A stretch of DNA of 7,355 nucleotides from Bacteroidaceae bacterium (GCA_900768625.1 CAAGDO010000260.1:1-7355), one strand, 5' to 3'. Shown: positions 1 to 6,081, counted from the first letter of the stretch. Notes: a model not told the origin generated them from the sequence alone. A program made the numbers and translations.

Positions 1-558
1 GCAGGCACGGATGCCTTTGTGAACAATGCCCCTGGATGGTTCTTCACCTATACGAAACAGGTGAGCATCGAGAAAGACAAGGACTATCCGCTGACCGCCG
101 CAATGAAGCAGCAGGTACGCGAACTGACGCTTGTCGTCAAACCGACGGGTGATGCCGCCGGACGCATCACGGAGATTGTTGCCCATCTGACGGGTGCAGC
201 CGGAACACTCGACTTCGCTACCGATACCTACGGAGCCGCTTCGAACGTCGTGCTGCCCTTCACCAAGATAACCGAAGGTGACGATGCCGGCAAGTGGAAA
301 GCCACGGTGCGGCTGCTGGGTGTGACCGGAGCGGAACAGCTGCTGACGGGTGAAATCCGCTATACTGACGGCAACCCGACCCCCACGACGCTGAAAAGCA
401 ACCTCACGGAAGCCCTCAAGGAGTTCAACACCGGAAAGGGCGAATCGCTGACCCTCGGCGGAACGCTGGTTGAGACTCCCGAAGGCATGGAAGTGGGCGG
501 AACTGAGATCAACGGCTGGGAAGAAGTGAAAGGTGATGATGTAAATGCCGATTTGTAA
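1..558 (+). CDS. Mfa2/FimB-like fimbrial-associated protein, C-terminal part (5'-truncated by window)
   Basis: The reading frame is open from base 1 to the TAA at 556-558, so only the C-terminal 185 residues are seen and the true start lies upstream; the GTG at 19 is an internal codon. The pattern resembles the C-terminal half of Bacteroidales FimB/Mfa2-family proteins: a KQQVRELTLVV strand, a segment GRITEIVAHLTGAAGTLDF, an RLLGVTG strand, then LTEALKEFN and a closing GGTEINGWEEV strand. Members are usually secreted lipoproteins with two beta-sandwich domains that anchor or cap fimbriae at the outer membrane. The lipobox that would confirm export is outside the window. No downstream gene shares its strand nearby; a palindromic MITE-like element starts 4 bp after the stop and may end transcription. 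Assignment is from remembered family patterns; a related fimbrillin-type protein is the main alternative. Confidence 0.62.
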   Translation, partial: AGTDAFVNNAPGWFFTYTKQVSIEKDKDYPLTAAMKQQVRELTLVVKPTGDAAGRITEIVAHLTGAAGTLDFATDTYGAASNVVLPFTKITEGDDAGKWKATVRLLGVTGAEQLLTGEIRYTDGNPTPTTLKSNLTEALKEFNTGKGESLTLGGTLVETPEGMEVGGTEINGWEEVKGDDVNADL

Positions 559-562
559 ATAA

Positions 563-757
563 TGAAGTCGTCTGAACTTTTATGAAATTCAAGATTTGCC
601 TTTATTTTTGAGGCGTTTTTGGGCCTTGAAGAGAGAGTGTAGCGAGCTACACGACCGATGAAAGGGCAAAAAACGGCCAAAAAGAAAGGTGAAGATTGAA
701 TTTAGAAGAGCTCAAACTCAAAATCTAATCTTCGTCAGAAAAGTTCAGACGACTTCA
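563..757. mobile_element. MITE-like element, complete copy A, perfect terminal inverted repeats
   Basis: The ends are perfect inverted repeats: TGAAGTCGTCTGAACTTTT at 563-581 is the reverse complement of 739-757. One more complementary base on each side (562/758) makes 20 bp. Inside, 600-625 is imperfectly complementary to 664-688, and 637-652 is the perfect palindrome GTGTAGCGAGCTACAC, so nearly the whole element could fold into a long hairpin. No plausible gene is inside. The first 119 bp recur at 7237-7355 with only four differences, which shows it is a dispersed repeat. Small size, terminal inverted repeats and no coding capacity fit a non-autonomous transposable element mobilised by a transposase not seen here. 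No clear target-site duplication is visible; AT on both flanks is possible but ambiguous with the inverted repeat. It lies between convergent genes. Confidence 0.82.
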
Positions 758-774
758 TGCCCAAGGACCTAAGT

Positions 775-981
775 TCATTGTTTTCTCCTCAATTCCTCTA
801 TCAAATCGTTCACAATATACGTGTCGCTCATCAGATGCAACCCATATTCCGGCTCATGAAGCATTCGGCAAACATCAGATTCATAGAAAATCACCAAAGC
901 CCTGTCCGTGGATATATCCAACGTATCCGCCAACTGCGCAATGATTCTCGCTATCTTGTTCCATAATAAGAAGTCCAACAT
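775..981 (-). CDS. DUF3791-like small protein, distal gene of the DUF3990 cassette
   Basis: A 68-residue protein of unknown function. The start is placed at the ATG at 981-979, 2 bp after the stop of the DUF3990-like gene; the frame is open to an ATG at 1056, but that start would overlap the upstream gene by 73 bp and add 25 residues unlike the rest. The body is mostly predicted helix: FLLWNKIARIIAQLADTL, then DISTDRALVIFYESDVCRML, ending with YIVNDLIEELRR, which resembles the YIVDDI-E-L closing motif of DUF3791 proteins. It has no signal peptide or membrane segment and is acidic at its C terminus. It differs clearly from the other DUF3791-like gene (1712-1476). Tight linkage suggests it works with the DUF3990-like protein, perhaps as antitoxin or partner; this is inference. 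The stop is 17 bp from the MITE-like element. Confidence 0.72.
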   Translation of the reverse strand: MLDFLLWNKIARIIAQLADTLDISTDRALVIFYESDVCRMLHEPEYGLHLMSDTYIVNDLIEELRRKQ

Positions 982-983
982 GG

Positions 984-1469
984 TTATAAGTTTTCGTATG
1001 ATTGAAAATGTAAATACTTGTCCGCTATCTCTTGGTTCAATATGCATATCTGGCAAGTGGGAACATGATAAACCAACTTCCTTAGAGTGAGTTCCACATC
1101 GGCATAGCCATTAATGTATGCTTCTACGGCATCGATGACACGATCATCTGCCACACCACCTTCCACCATATCAAAATCTTTCCATGGCCGCTTGCCAGCT
1201 CTACTGTCAACGATAAAATCAAGCCATTCCTTGTCGTACGCTTCAAAACGCTTGATACGGCAGCTTTCAGGCAAAGAGGACTCATAGACATTGACGACAG
1301 CCTGTGGGGCACGTCTAATCATCTTTACACGAGTGGCCCACTGGGTGGCCTGTTCATGTAAAGGCGTAAGATAGAAGCCCGGACCGAAATCCAAGTCTTT
1401 CCTTCCGATGTTTACCAAGGGATGTTCCACGATATCACTCGAACCGTGATAGAGCGTCTGATGTTCCAT
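984..1469 (-). CDS. DUF3990-like protein, probable ADP-ribosyltransferase-fold enzyme
   Basis: A 161-residue cytoplasmic protein matching the DUF3990 pattern as I recall it. An N-terminal LYHGS (His8) is followed by KDLDFGPGFYLT (Tyr33) with an alanine-rich helix HEQATQWA. A middle EWLDFIVDSRAG (81-92) and a DMVEGGVADDRVIDAV block (100-115) follow, then TCQICI (Gln140) near the C terminus. His-Gly-Ser, Gly-x-Gly-Phe-Tyr-Leu-Thr and a late polar residue are laid out as in H-Y-[E/D/Q] ADP-ribosyltransferases, so an NAD-dependent transferase, possibly a toxin, is plausible; activity and target are not known from sequence. The ATG at 1469-1467 is 6 bp after the upstream stop, and a DUF3791-like gene begins 2 bp downstream, so the three genes are almost certainly one transcript. 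No signal peptide. Base composition is AT-richer than the dacB-side genes. Confidence 0.78.
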   Translation of the reverse strand: MEHQTLYHGSSDIVEHPLVNIGRKDLDFGPGFYLTPLHEQATQWATRVKMIRRAPQAVVNVYESSLPESCRIKRFEAYDKEWLDFIVDSRAGKRPWKDFDMVEGGVADDRVIDAVEAYINGYADVELTLRKLVYHVPTCQICILNQEIADKYLHFQSYENL

Positions 1470-1475
1470 TTGTTT

Positions 1476-1712
1476 CTATTTTTCCCAATTTCGAAGTGCT
1501 TCAACCACGTCATTGGCCACAGCTTCGCGGCTTTCCGTATGTAAAGTATCATAGCAATCCTGGATGAGGTTCTTGATGAGCCCCACTTTGTCCAGTCGTC
1601 TTCTCATTTCTGAAGGCGATATGTTCATCTTTTTGGCAGAAGCTTCAATGGCCAAAACAGTGAAAGCCAAACGGTCAAATGCTTCTGTTCGCGTGAATGG
1701 GTGTCCTTCCAT
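1476..1712 (-). CDS. DUF3791-like small protein, first gene of the DUF3990 cassette
   Basis: A 78-residue, probably all-helical soluble protein. FDRLAFTVLAIEASAKKMNI (about residues 13-32) is followed by SPSEMRRRLDKVGLIKNLI and CYDTLHTESREAVANDVVEA (about 53-72). The CYDxLHT motif and the following DDI-like helix (here NDVVEAL) are the hallmarks I associate with DUF3791. The family has no established biochemical role that I know. It starts at the ATG at 1712-1710 and ends 6 bp before the DUF3990-like start, so it heads the operon. A -7-type box TATATTTG lies about 90 bp upstream at 1809-1802. First position in an operon ahead of a possible toxin is common for antitoxins, which makes this the likelier neutraliser, but that is inference. 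No DNA-binding motif such as a clear helix-turn-helix or ribbon-helix-helix is recognised. Confidence 0.74.
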   Translation of the reverse strand: MEGHPFTRTEAFDRLAFTVLAIEASAKKMNISPSEMRRRLDKVGLIKNLIQDCYDTLHTESREAVANDVVEALRNWEK

Positions 1713-1801
1713 GCAGAATAAGTATATGTATGGCTAAAAGTCTGGCTGCTGCAAAGATTGGTATCCGCTCTCTCCTTGCAGACTTACACCATATCCATAT
1801 G

Positions 1802-1809
1802 CAAATATA
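1802..1809 (-). promoter_or_regulatory. Bacteroidetes -7 box for the DUF3990 cassette
   Basis: Read on the minus strand the sequence is TATATTTG followed by C, a match to the Bacteroidetes -7 consensus TAnnTTTG. It would give a leader of roughly 80 nt before the ATG at 1712. No good TTTG -33 box is found at the usual spacing; the nearest TTTG on that strand is at 1849-1846, too far away. The call rests on the -7 match and position alone. Confidence 0.45.
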
Positions 1810-1820
1810 GGGATTCTCTT

Positions 1821-1830
1821 TGACATGTCA
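1821..1830. promoter_or_regulatory. Perfect palindrome TGACATGTCA, candidate operator
   Basis: TGACATGTCA is a perfect 10-bp inverted repeat lying 11 bp upstream (minus-strand sense) of the TATATTTG box, overlapping where the -33 region would be. A repressor bound here would block transcription of the cassette, and toxin-antitoxin operons are often autoregulated in this way. The palindrome is seen directly; its function is inferred, and no DNA-binding domain is evident in the cassette proteins. Confidence 0.3.
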
Positions 1831-2045
1831 CCCGACACTCCCTGCCAAACACGAAATTAAAAGCGAATTACTCGACCTTGTGCTTTTCAAAAACGTATTT
1901 CCGCATAGGCGTAACCCCAGGAAACGAGACCGTCACACTCCCTTTTCCCCACGCTCCCCCTCCATCCATCCCCTCACACCCCACGCTCATCCAAAAAATC
2001 AGCATTAATTACGCATTCCTCATATAGGCGTCCTTCAATTCTTTG

Positions 2046-2053
2046 TAACTTTG
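2046..2053 (+). promoter_or_regulatory. Bacteroidetes -7 box for the dacB-like gene
   Basis: TAACTTTG followed by C matches TAnnTTTG. Transcription would start near 2060, giving a leader of about 25 nt to the ATG at 2084 or about 55 nt to the ATG at 2114. The box overlaps the in-frame TTG at 2051, which argues against that codon as the translation start. No clear -33 TTTG is seen about 20 bp upstream. Confidence 0.5.
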
Positions 2054-2083
2054 CAGCTGCACTGGTGGCGAAATGATGCTCCG

Positions 2084-3412
2084 ATGCGCCAAAACTCCCT
2101 ATTCCACTCCATCATGCGACGAATCATATATCCCCTTGTCCTCACCCTCCTTTTCAGCCTTTCGGCTCTCATGCATGGCGAAGCCGGCATGCGCCCGAAC
2201 GCACCTTTCCACGCTGCGGCCACCGACACCATCGCGCCCGACACCGTAGCCACTGCCGACCAAGGAGAGGACAATGACTCCATCGAACCCACCGAGGCTG
2301 ATGACACCTATTCCAATCTCCCGCTCGAAGAGCGTCTGCGCCATCTCCTCGACAACGATATCTTCGAACGCACCCAAGTGGGCATCAGCGTGTTCGACCT
2401 CACGGCCGACACCCTCGTCTTCTCCTATCACGCCCAGCAGTGCATGCGTCCCGCATCCAACGAGAAACTCGTCACGGCCATCACGGCCCTCCACCATCTC
2501 GGAACCGGCTATACCTACCAAACGCCTTTCTTCACGACAGGCATCGTCACCGACTCCGTCCTCCACGGTTCGCTCTGCGTGCGCGGTGGATACGACCCGC
2601 TCCTCGACACTGAAGACCTCCGCGCCGTGACCGATTCACTCAAGGCCCGCGGCATCTTCGCCATCGATGGTGACGTGCTGACCGACCTCTCCTTCAAGGA
2701 CGACAAGCGTTGGGGCTGGGGATGGTGTTGGGACGACAATGAAGTCCCCCTCACACCCCTCCTCTTCAACAATCGCGACCGCTTCGCCGAAGGCATCCGT
2801 CAGGCCCTCCAGCGAGCCGACATCAGTTGGAGCGGCAGCATCAGCGAAGGCACCGTGCCCGCTTCGGCCACCCCTCTCTGCACCCGTAGCCACACCATCG
2901 ACCAGGTGTTGCTCCCCATGATGAAGCGAAGCGACAACTCGATGGCCGAATCCATGTTCTATCAAGTCGCCGCCCACGACAGCAACCGTCCCGCCACCCG
3001 CCGTCGCGCGGTGCAAATCACGGAAAACCTTATCCGTACAGTAGGCCTCAACCCCTCCCACTATCAGATTGCCGACGGTTCGGGCCTCTCGCTCTATAAC
3101 TATCTCACCCCCCAGCTTCTCGTCCGCCTGCTCCGCTTCGCCTATCGTGACGGCGACATCTATCGCCACCTCCTCCCCTCCCTCCCCATAGCCGGAGAGG
3201 ACGGAACACTTCGCAAACGCATGCGCGGCACCGCAGCCCAAGGCAACGTGAAAGCCAAGACCGGCACCGTGGAAGGCGTCAGCACCCTTTCGGGCTACTG
3301 CATCGCAGCCTCGGGCAACGTGCTCTGTTTCAGCATCATGAATCAGGGCATCCGCCACACTTCCACCGGACGCAATTTCCAGGACCGCGTTTGCCGCACG
3401 TTGGTGCAGTAG
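2084..3412 (+). CDS. dacB: D-alanyl-D-alanine carboxypeptidase/endopeptidase, PBP4 type (peptidase family S13)
   Basis: A periplasmic penicillin-binding protein that removes the terminal D-Ala from peptidoglycan stem peptides and can cleave cross-links. From the ATG at 2084 it is 442 residues. All three active-site motifs are present in order: SxxK as PASNEKL (Ser125, Lys128), SxN as RSDNSMAE (283-285) and KTG as KAKTGTVEG (392-394). Other family signatures are WGWGWCWDD, ADGSGLSLYNYL and a closing IMNQG strand. The N terminus carries a signal peptide, MRR followed by IIYPLVLTLLFSLSAL, with no lipobox cysteine, so the protein is probably secreted. An acidic, threonine-rich linker precedes the catalytic domain. 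The ATG at 2114, directly before MRRIIYP, is an equally credible start. The length is near the usual 450-480 for the family. The next gene starts 80 bp downstream on the same strand. Confidence 0.92.
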   Translation: MRQNSLFHSIMRRIIYPLVLTLLFSLSALMHGEAGMRPNAPFHAAATDTIAPDTVATADQGEDNDSIEPTEADDTYSNLPLEERLRHLLDNDIFERTQVGISVFDLTADTLVFSYHAQQCMRPASNEKLVTAITALHHLGTGYTYQTPFFTTGIVTDSVLHGSLCVRGGYDPLLDTEDLRAVTDSLKARGIFAIDGDVLTDLSFKDDKRWGWGWCWDDNEVPLTPLLFNNRDRFAEGIRQALQRADISWSGSISEGTVPASATPLCTRSHTIDQVLLPMMKRSDNSMAESMFYQVAAHDSNRPATRRRAVQITENLIRTVGLNPSHYQIADGSGLSLYNYLTPQLLVRLLRFAYRDGDIYRHLLPSLPIAGEDGTLRKRMRGTAAQGNVKAKTGTVEGVSTLSGYCIAASGNVLCFSIMNQGIRHTSTGRNFQDRVCRTLVQ

Positions 3413-3426
3413 TAGAGCAAGTTCAC

Positions 3427-3450
3427 GTGCTGTCAATGCGAGAACAGCAC
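3427..3450 (+). other. Small hairpin between the dacB-like and CDF genes
   Basis: GTGCTGT at 3427-3433 and ACAGCAC at 3444-3450 form a perfect 7-bp stem with a 10-nt loop, 14 bp after the stop codon. No T-run follows, so it is not a convincing intrinsic terminator. It may be an mRNA-processing or stability element, or chance. Confidence 0.3.
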
Positions 3451-3492
3451 CTGCCAATCGTATAAACTCATTTTGAACACCCACTTAACACG

Positions 3493-4437
3493 ATGTCAAC
3501 CACTCAAGATTCCCAGCGCGAACGCGAGATACGCCGCGTCACGCTGTGGGGCAGCGCCGTCAATTTTGCACTGCTCGTGCTTAAATTCGTAGCCGGAATC
3601 CTCGGAGGCAGTGCGGCCATGATTGCCGACGCCGTCCATTCGCTCTCCGACTTCATCACCGACATCATCGTCATCCTCTTTGTCCATATCTCGGGCAAAC
3701 CCAGCGACGCCGGCCACGACTTCGGCCACGGGAAATACGAAACCCTCGCCACAGCCATCATCGGCATCATGCTCGCCGTCGTGGGCATCGGCATCTTCTG
3801 GAACGGAGCCGTCAGCATCTGGGATTTCAGCCACGGCCACCCGCTCCCGCAACCTGGCTTCGTGGCCCTTGCTGCCGCCCTCATCTCCATTGCGTCGAAG
3901 GAAGTGCTCTATCAGATCACGGCACGCCGTGGCCGCCGACTCCACTCGCAGGCCATGGTGGCCAATGCCTGGCACCACCGCAGCGACGCCTTTTCAAGCA
4001 TCGGAACAGCCATCGGCATCGGCGGAGCCATCCTGCTGGGCAACGACTGGCGCGTGCTCGACCCGTTGGCAGCCGTGGTGGTCAGTGTGTTCATCCTCAA
4101 GGTGTCGCTCCAGCTTTTCGTGCCCAGCATGGGCGAACTGCTGGAAAAATCTCTCCCCGACGACGACGAACGATTCATCATCCACACCATCCTGGAGCAA
4201 CCCGGCGTACACGATCCCCATAATCTCCGCACCCGCCGCATCGGCAACTATGCCGCCATCGACGTACACATCCGCATGGCTCCCGAAACGACCATCGCCA
4301 CGGCCCACCATGCCACACGGGAAATCGAGGACCGCCTAAGGGCCAAATTCGGTTCGCACACGTTCATCTACACCCACGTCGAACCGCTCAACGACCCGCC
4401 CCTTTCCGCGTCAGACTCTCCCACTCCGAAAGCCTGA
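3493..4437 (+). CDS. Cation diffusion facilitator (CDF) family divalent metal transporter
   Basis: A 314-residue inner-membrane antiporter that exports divalent metals such as zinc, iron(II) or manganese using the proton gradient. Six hydrophobic segments are visible at about residues 17-38, 40-66, 84-108, 121-140, 166-184 and 189-210. The metal-site signatures are present: in segment 2 IADAVHSLSD (Asp46, His49, Asp53), and entering segment 5 WHHRSDAFSS (His161, Asp165), the HxxxD pair. Between segments 2 and 3 is the conserved DFGHGKYETLA motif. The C-terminal cytosolic domain (about 215-298) has the dimerisation-domain pattern GVHDPHNLRTRRIGNYAAID and ends THVEPL. Length is typical of the FieF/MamM-like group. 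Metal specificity cannot be fixed from sequence. The start is the first ATG, 80 bp after the dacB-like stop; the DUF3843-like gene begins 39 bp after its stop. Confidence 0.93.
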   Translation: MSTTQDSQREREIRRVTLWGSAVNFALLVLKFVAGILGGSAAMIADAVHSLSDFITDIIVILFVHISGKPSDAGHDFGHGKYETLATAIIGIMLAVVGIGIFWNGAVSIWDFSHGHPLPQPGFVALAAALISIASKEVLYQITARRGRRLHSQAMVANAWHHRSDAFSSIGTAIGIGGAILLGNDWRVLDPLAAVVVSVFILKVSLQLFVPSMGELLEKSLPDDDERFIIHTILEQPGVHDPHNLRTRRIGNYAAIDVHIRMAPETTIATAHHATREIEDRLRAKFGSHTFIYTHVEPLNDPPLSASDSPTPKA

Positions 4438-4476
4438 CCCATTTCTTCCCCAACAACACATCCAACCTGTGACCCT

Positions 4477-5967
4477 ATGAAGCCAAAACAATCCTTCCGC
4501 TTCTTCGCCAACGACCTGAAGCCCTTCCACCCCCTCAGCACCAGTTTCACGACCGATGCCGAGTACGCACAAGTGGCCAACCGACTCTACGCCGCCTTCC
4601 TCGAGCATAAGCTCAACGCCATCACCACCGACGAAATGATTGACTATGCCCGCCGCATCGCCCTCTATTTCGAGGATGTCGTGGCCAATGCTGGCATCTG
4701 GCGTTCGTTCGTCACGCGCATGAAGGAATTGACCGGTCGTAGCCTGCCCTTCTACGATGTGGACGAGGACACCTATTTCCCCGACGAGCCCCACAAGGAG
4801 GACATTCAGCTGCTCATCTGGCTGACCCACGTCGACTGGAATTCCAACGAACTCCCCGACCCCCATGACGAGTTCTTCGACAAACTCGCTCAAGTGGCCA
4901 TCGATTTGCTCGACGAAATGTTTGACACCATCGGCATCAACGAGCAATTGGTCGACGTCATCACCGACCCTGCGAACTACACGGAATGCGTCAAGCGCGT
5001 GGAACTTCACCGCTGGATTTATCTCAGCTGCTACCTCACGGGAGGCGTACGTTCCCGCCTCAGCATCAAGGAAACAGCCGAGGAAATGGTCGCTCTTTCG
5101 GATTCTCCCATCTACGACATCGCCGCTGCCATCTGCAGTTTCCGCAATGCATGCGGCCCGCTCGCATTGCAGCCCAAGGAATGGCTCGCCATGCTGCTCC
5201 GCGCAAACGATGCTCCCCAAACGGCCATAAGAGTGGAGGCTCAGCAATATCTCCCGCTCTACATCTACAAATGCCTGCGCCTCGAAGGCAACGATATCGT
5301 CCTCCTCACGCCTGGTGAAAAGGAAATCCGCGTGAATCGCAGCCGAATGTTCAACCCCAACATCCAGCCCGATGAATACGCCCTGGCCCAATTCCTTTGG
5401 TACGACGGCCTATGGACCTGCCTCGGAGGCGGCATGATAAACAAAGCCAAGGAACATCTTCAGCAGCAGTTTGAGGAAGTGAAGCAACATAAAGCCATCG
5501 TGCGCAACTACGCCCAACTCATGGAACTATCAGGCGGAAGCCCCTTCTTCTATTTCGCCAACCTCAGCGAAGCGAAGGATTTCCTTGTGGAAAACGGAGT
5601 GATTGAAAAAGCCAACATGGAGGCTCAACTCCACATGAAGGCGCTCGAAAAGGCGGAAGACATCATACTCTATTTCCCCTCAGAAAACGAAGCTTTCCAC
5701 ATCATCCCCAACGTAGCCACTTCCATCAAGGACGCCCGCAACCCGTTCTACGACGCGGAGAAAGCCCGCAACAACGGTTTCGCCATCCTGCTCGACCTCC
5801 CCGGAAGCATGGTGAAACACTTGATTGCGCATCAGCTCGTGCCCGACATTTCCTTCTCCACCCGCCACGATGAGGACTACAACCGCCGTATGGCCCAGCA
5901 GAACCTCGACTTCCTCGCGCGCACGTTCACCCTCAACAACTACGCCGACATCCCCTATCCCTTCTGA
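4477..5967 (+). CDS. DUF3843-like protein of unknown function
   Basis: A 496-residue soluble protein with no signal peptide or membrane segment. It resembles Bacteroidetes DUF3843 proteins as I recall them: an opening FFANDLKPFHPLSTSFTTDA then YAQVANRLYAAF, a block RIALYFEDVVANAGIWRSFV (about 65-84), LPFYDVDEDTYFPDEPHKED (about 91-110) followed by LLIWLTHVDW, a middle PKEWLAMLL, and a C-terminal QQNLDFLARTFTLNNYADIP. The segment KALEKAEDIILYFPSENEAF (about 388-407) and the following HIIPNVATSIKDARNPFYD fit the same family. No catalytic motif is evident. The start is the ATG 39 bp after the CDF stop; there is no Shine-Dalgarno, which is normal for this phylum. Codon use matches the preceding two genes, so it belongs to the resident genome. 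Function is unknown; position suggests co-transcription with envelope genes but says nothing firm about role. Confidence 0.75.
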   Translation: MKPKQSFRFFANDLKPFHPLSTSFTTDAEYAQVANRLYAAFLEHKLNAITTDEMIDYARRIALYFEDVVANAGIWRSFVTRMKELTGRSLPFYDVDEDTYFPDEPHKEDIQLLIWLTHVDWNSNELPDPHDEFFDKLAQVAIDLLDEMFDTIGINEQLVDVITDPANYTECVKRVELHRWIYLSCYLTGGVRSRLSIKETAEEMVALSDSPIYDIAAAICSFRNACGPLALQPKEWLAMLLRANDAPQTAIRVEAQQYLPLYIYKCLRLEGNDIVLLTPGEKEIRVNRSRMFNPNIQPDEYALAQFLWYDGLWTCLGGGMINKAKEHLQQQFEEVKQHKAIVRNYAQLMELSGGSPFFYFANLSEAKDFLVENGVIEKANMEAQLHMKALEKAEDIILYFPSENEAFHIIPNVATSIKDARNPFYDAEKARNNGFAILLDLPGSMVKHLIAHQLVPDISFSTRHDEDYNRRMAQQNLDFLARTFTLNNYADIPYPF

Positions 5968-5982
5968 TTGACAGAAGGCAAC

Positions 5983-6081
5983 GCGTGTAATGACCATTTC
6001 ATTTTTCCATTTACCCTTGGCTGCGCCCCTTCACCCCCGGCGAAGCCCCATCCAATGAAAAATGGAACGGCCATTACACGC
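5983..6081 (-). repeat. Palindromic intergenic repeat, copy 1 (about 99 bp)
   Basis: Starting 15 bp after the DUF3843-like stop, GCGTGTAATG (5983-5992) is perfectly complementary to CATTACACGC (6072-6081), and the stem continues inward with three mismatches through the CATTTTT segment. The centre holds GGCTGCGCC (6019-6027) and GGCGAAGCC (6039-6047), which can pair with each other with one mismatch. Read in reverse complement it matches the element at 7054-7155: the same CGTGTAAT-x-GCCGT end, identical GGCTTCGCC and GGCGCAGCC cores, and nearly the same length (99 against 102 bp). It is a dispersed palindromic repeat, and its transcript would fold into a long hairpin. Confidence 0.75.

Larger units (their letters stand above)
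1713..2083. other. Divergent intergenic region between the DUF3990 cassette and dacB-like gene
   Basis: About 370 bp with no convincing gene. It holds a minus-strand -7-type box (1802-1809), a 10-bp palindrome (1821-1830) and a plus-strand -7-type box (2046-2053). The stretch around 1930-1995 is very pyrimidine-rich on the plus strand (CCC and CTCC runs) and looks non-coding. A short open frame at 1820-2008 is low-complexity, has no family resemblance and is not called. ATAGGCGT occurs twice (about 1905-1912 and 2024-2031), probably by chance. Confidence 0.6.

Noticed and set aside
563..757. CRISPR array or phage attachment site at the repeats
   Set aside because: There are no regularly spaced short direct repeats with unique spacers, no cas gene and no integrase or tRNA. 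The repeats are single long palindromic elements.
757..966. Plus-strand open frames at 757-966 and 908-1090
   Set aside because: Both are antisense to the DUF3791/DUF3990 genes. The first begins with an ATG formed by the MITE end, and neither resembles a known family.
982..1056. Upstream ATG at 1056 as start of the distal DUF3791-like gene
   Set aside because: It would overlap the DUF3990-like coding region by 73 bp and add residues that do not fit the family. The ATG at 981 follows the stop by 2 bp and starts directly at the conserved helix.
1820..2008. Plus-strand 62-codon open frame in the divergent intergenic region
   Set aside because: It is proline- and histidine-rich from pyrimidine-rich DNA, has no family resemblance, and overlaps the palindrome and promoter region of the cassette.
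2051..2053. TTG at 2051 as start of the dacB-like gene
   Set aside because: It lies inside the TAACTTTG promoter box, so it would not be transcribed. The ATG at 2084 or 2114 precedes a proper signal peptide.
3427..3450. Hairpin after dacB as an intrinsic terminator
   Set aside because: The stem is short and no T-run follows; the neighbouring genes may still be co-transcribed. It is listed only as a small hairpin.
2636..3484. Long minus-strand open frame (282 codons) opposite the dacB-like gene
   Set aside because: The plus-strand frame carries all three penicillin-binding motifs in order. The antisense product is low-complexity, rich in Ala, Gly, Val and Glu, with no family resemblance, as expected opposite a GC-rich gene.
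4411..5391. Long minus-strand open frame (326 codons) opposite the DUF3843-like gene
   Set aside because: It is antisense to a recognisable plus-strand protein, has a skewed Val/Gly/Glu/Asp composition, and has no promoter box or recognisable domain.
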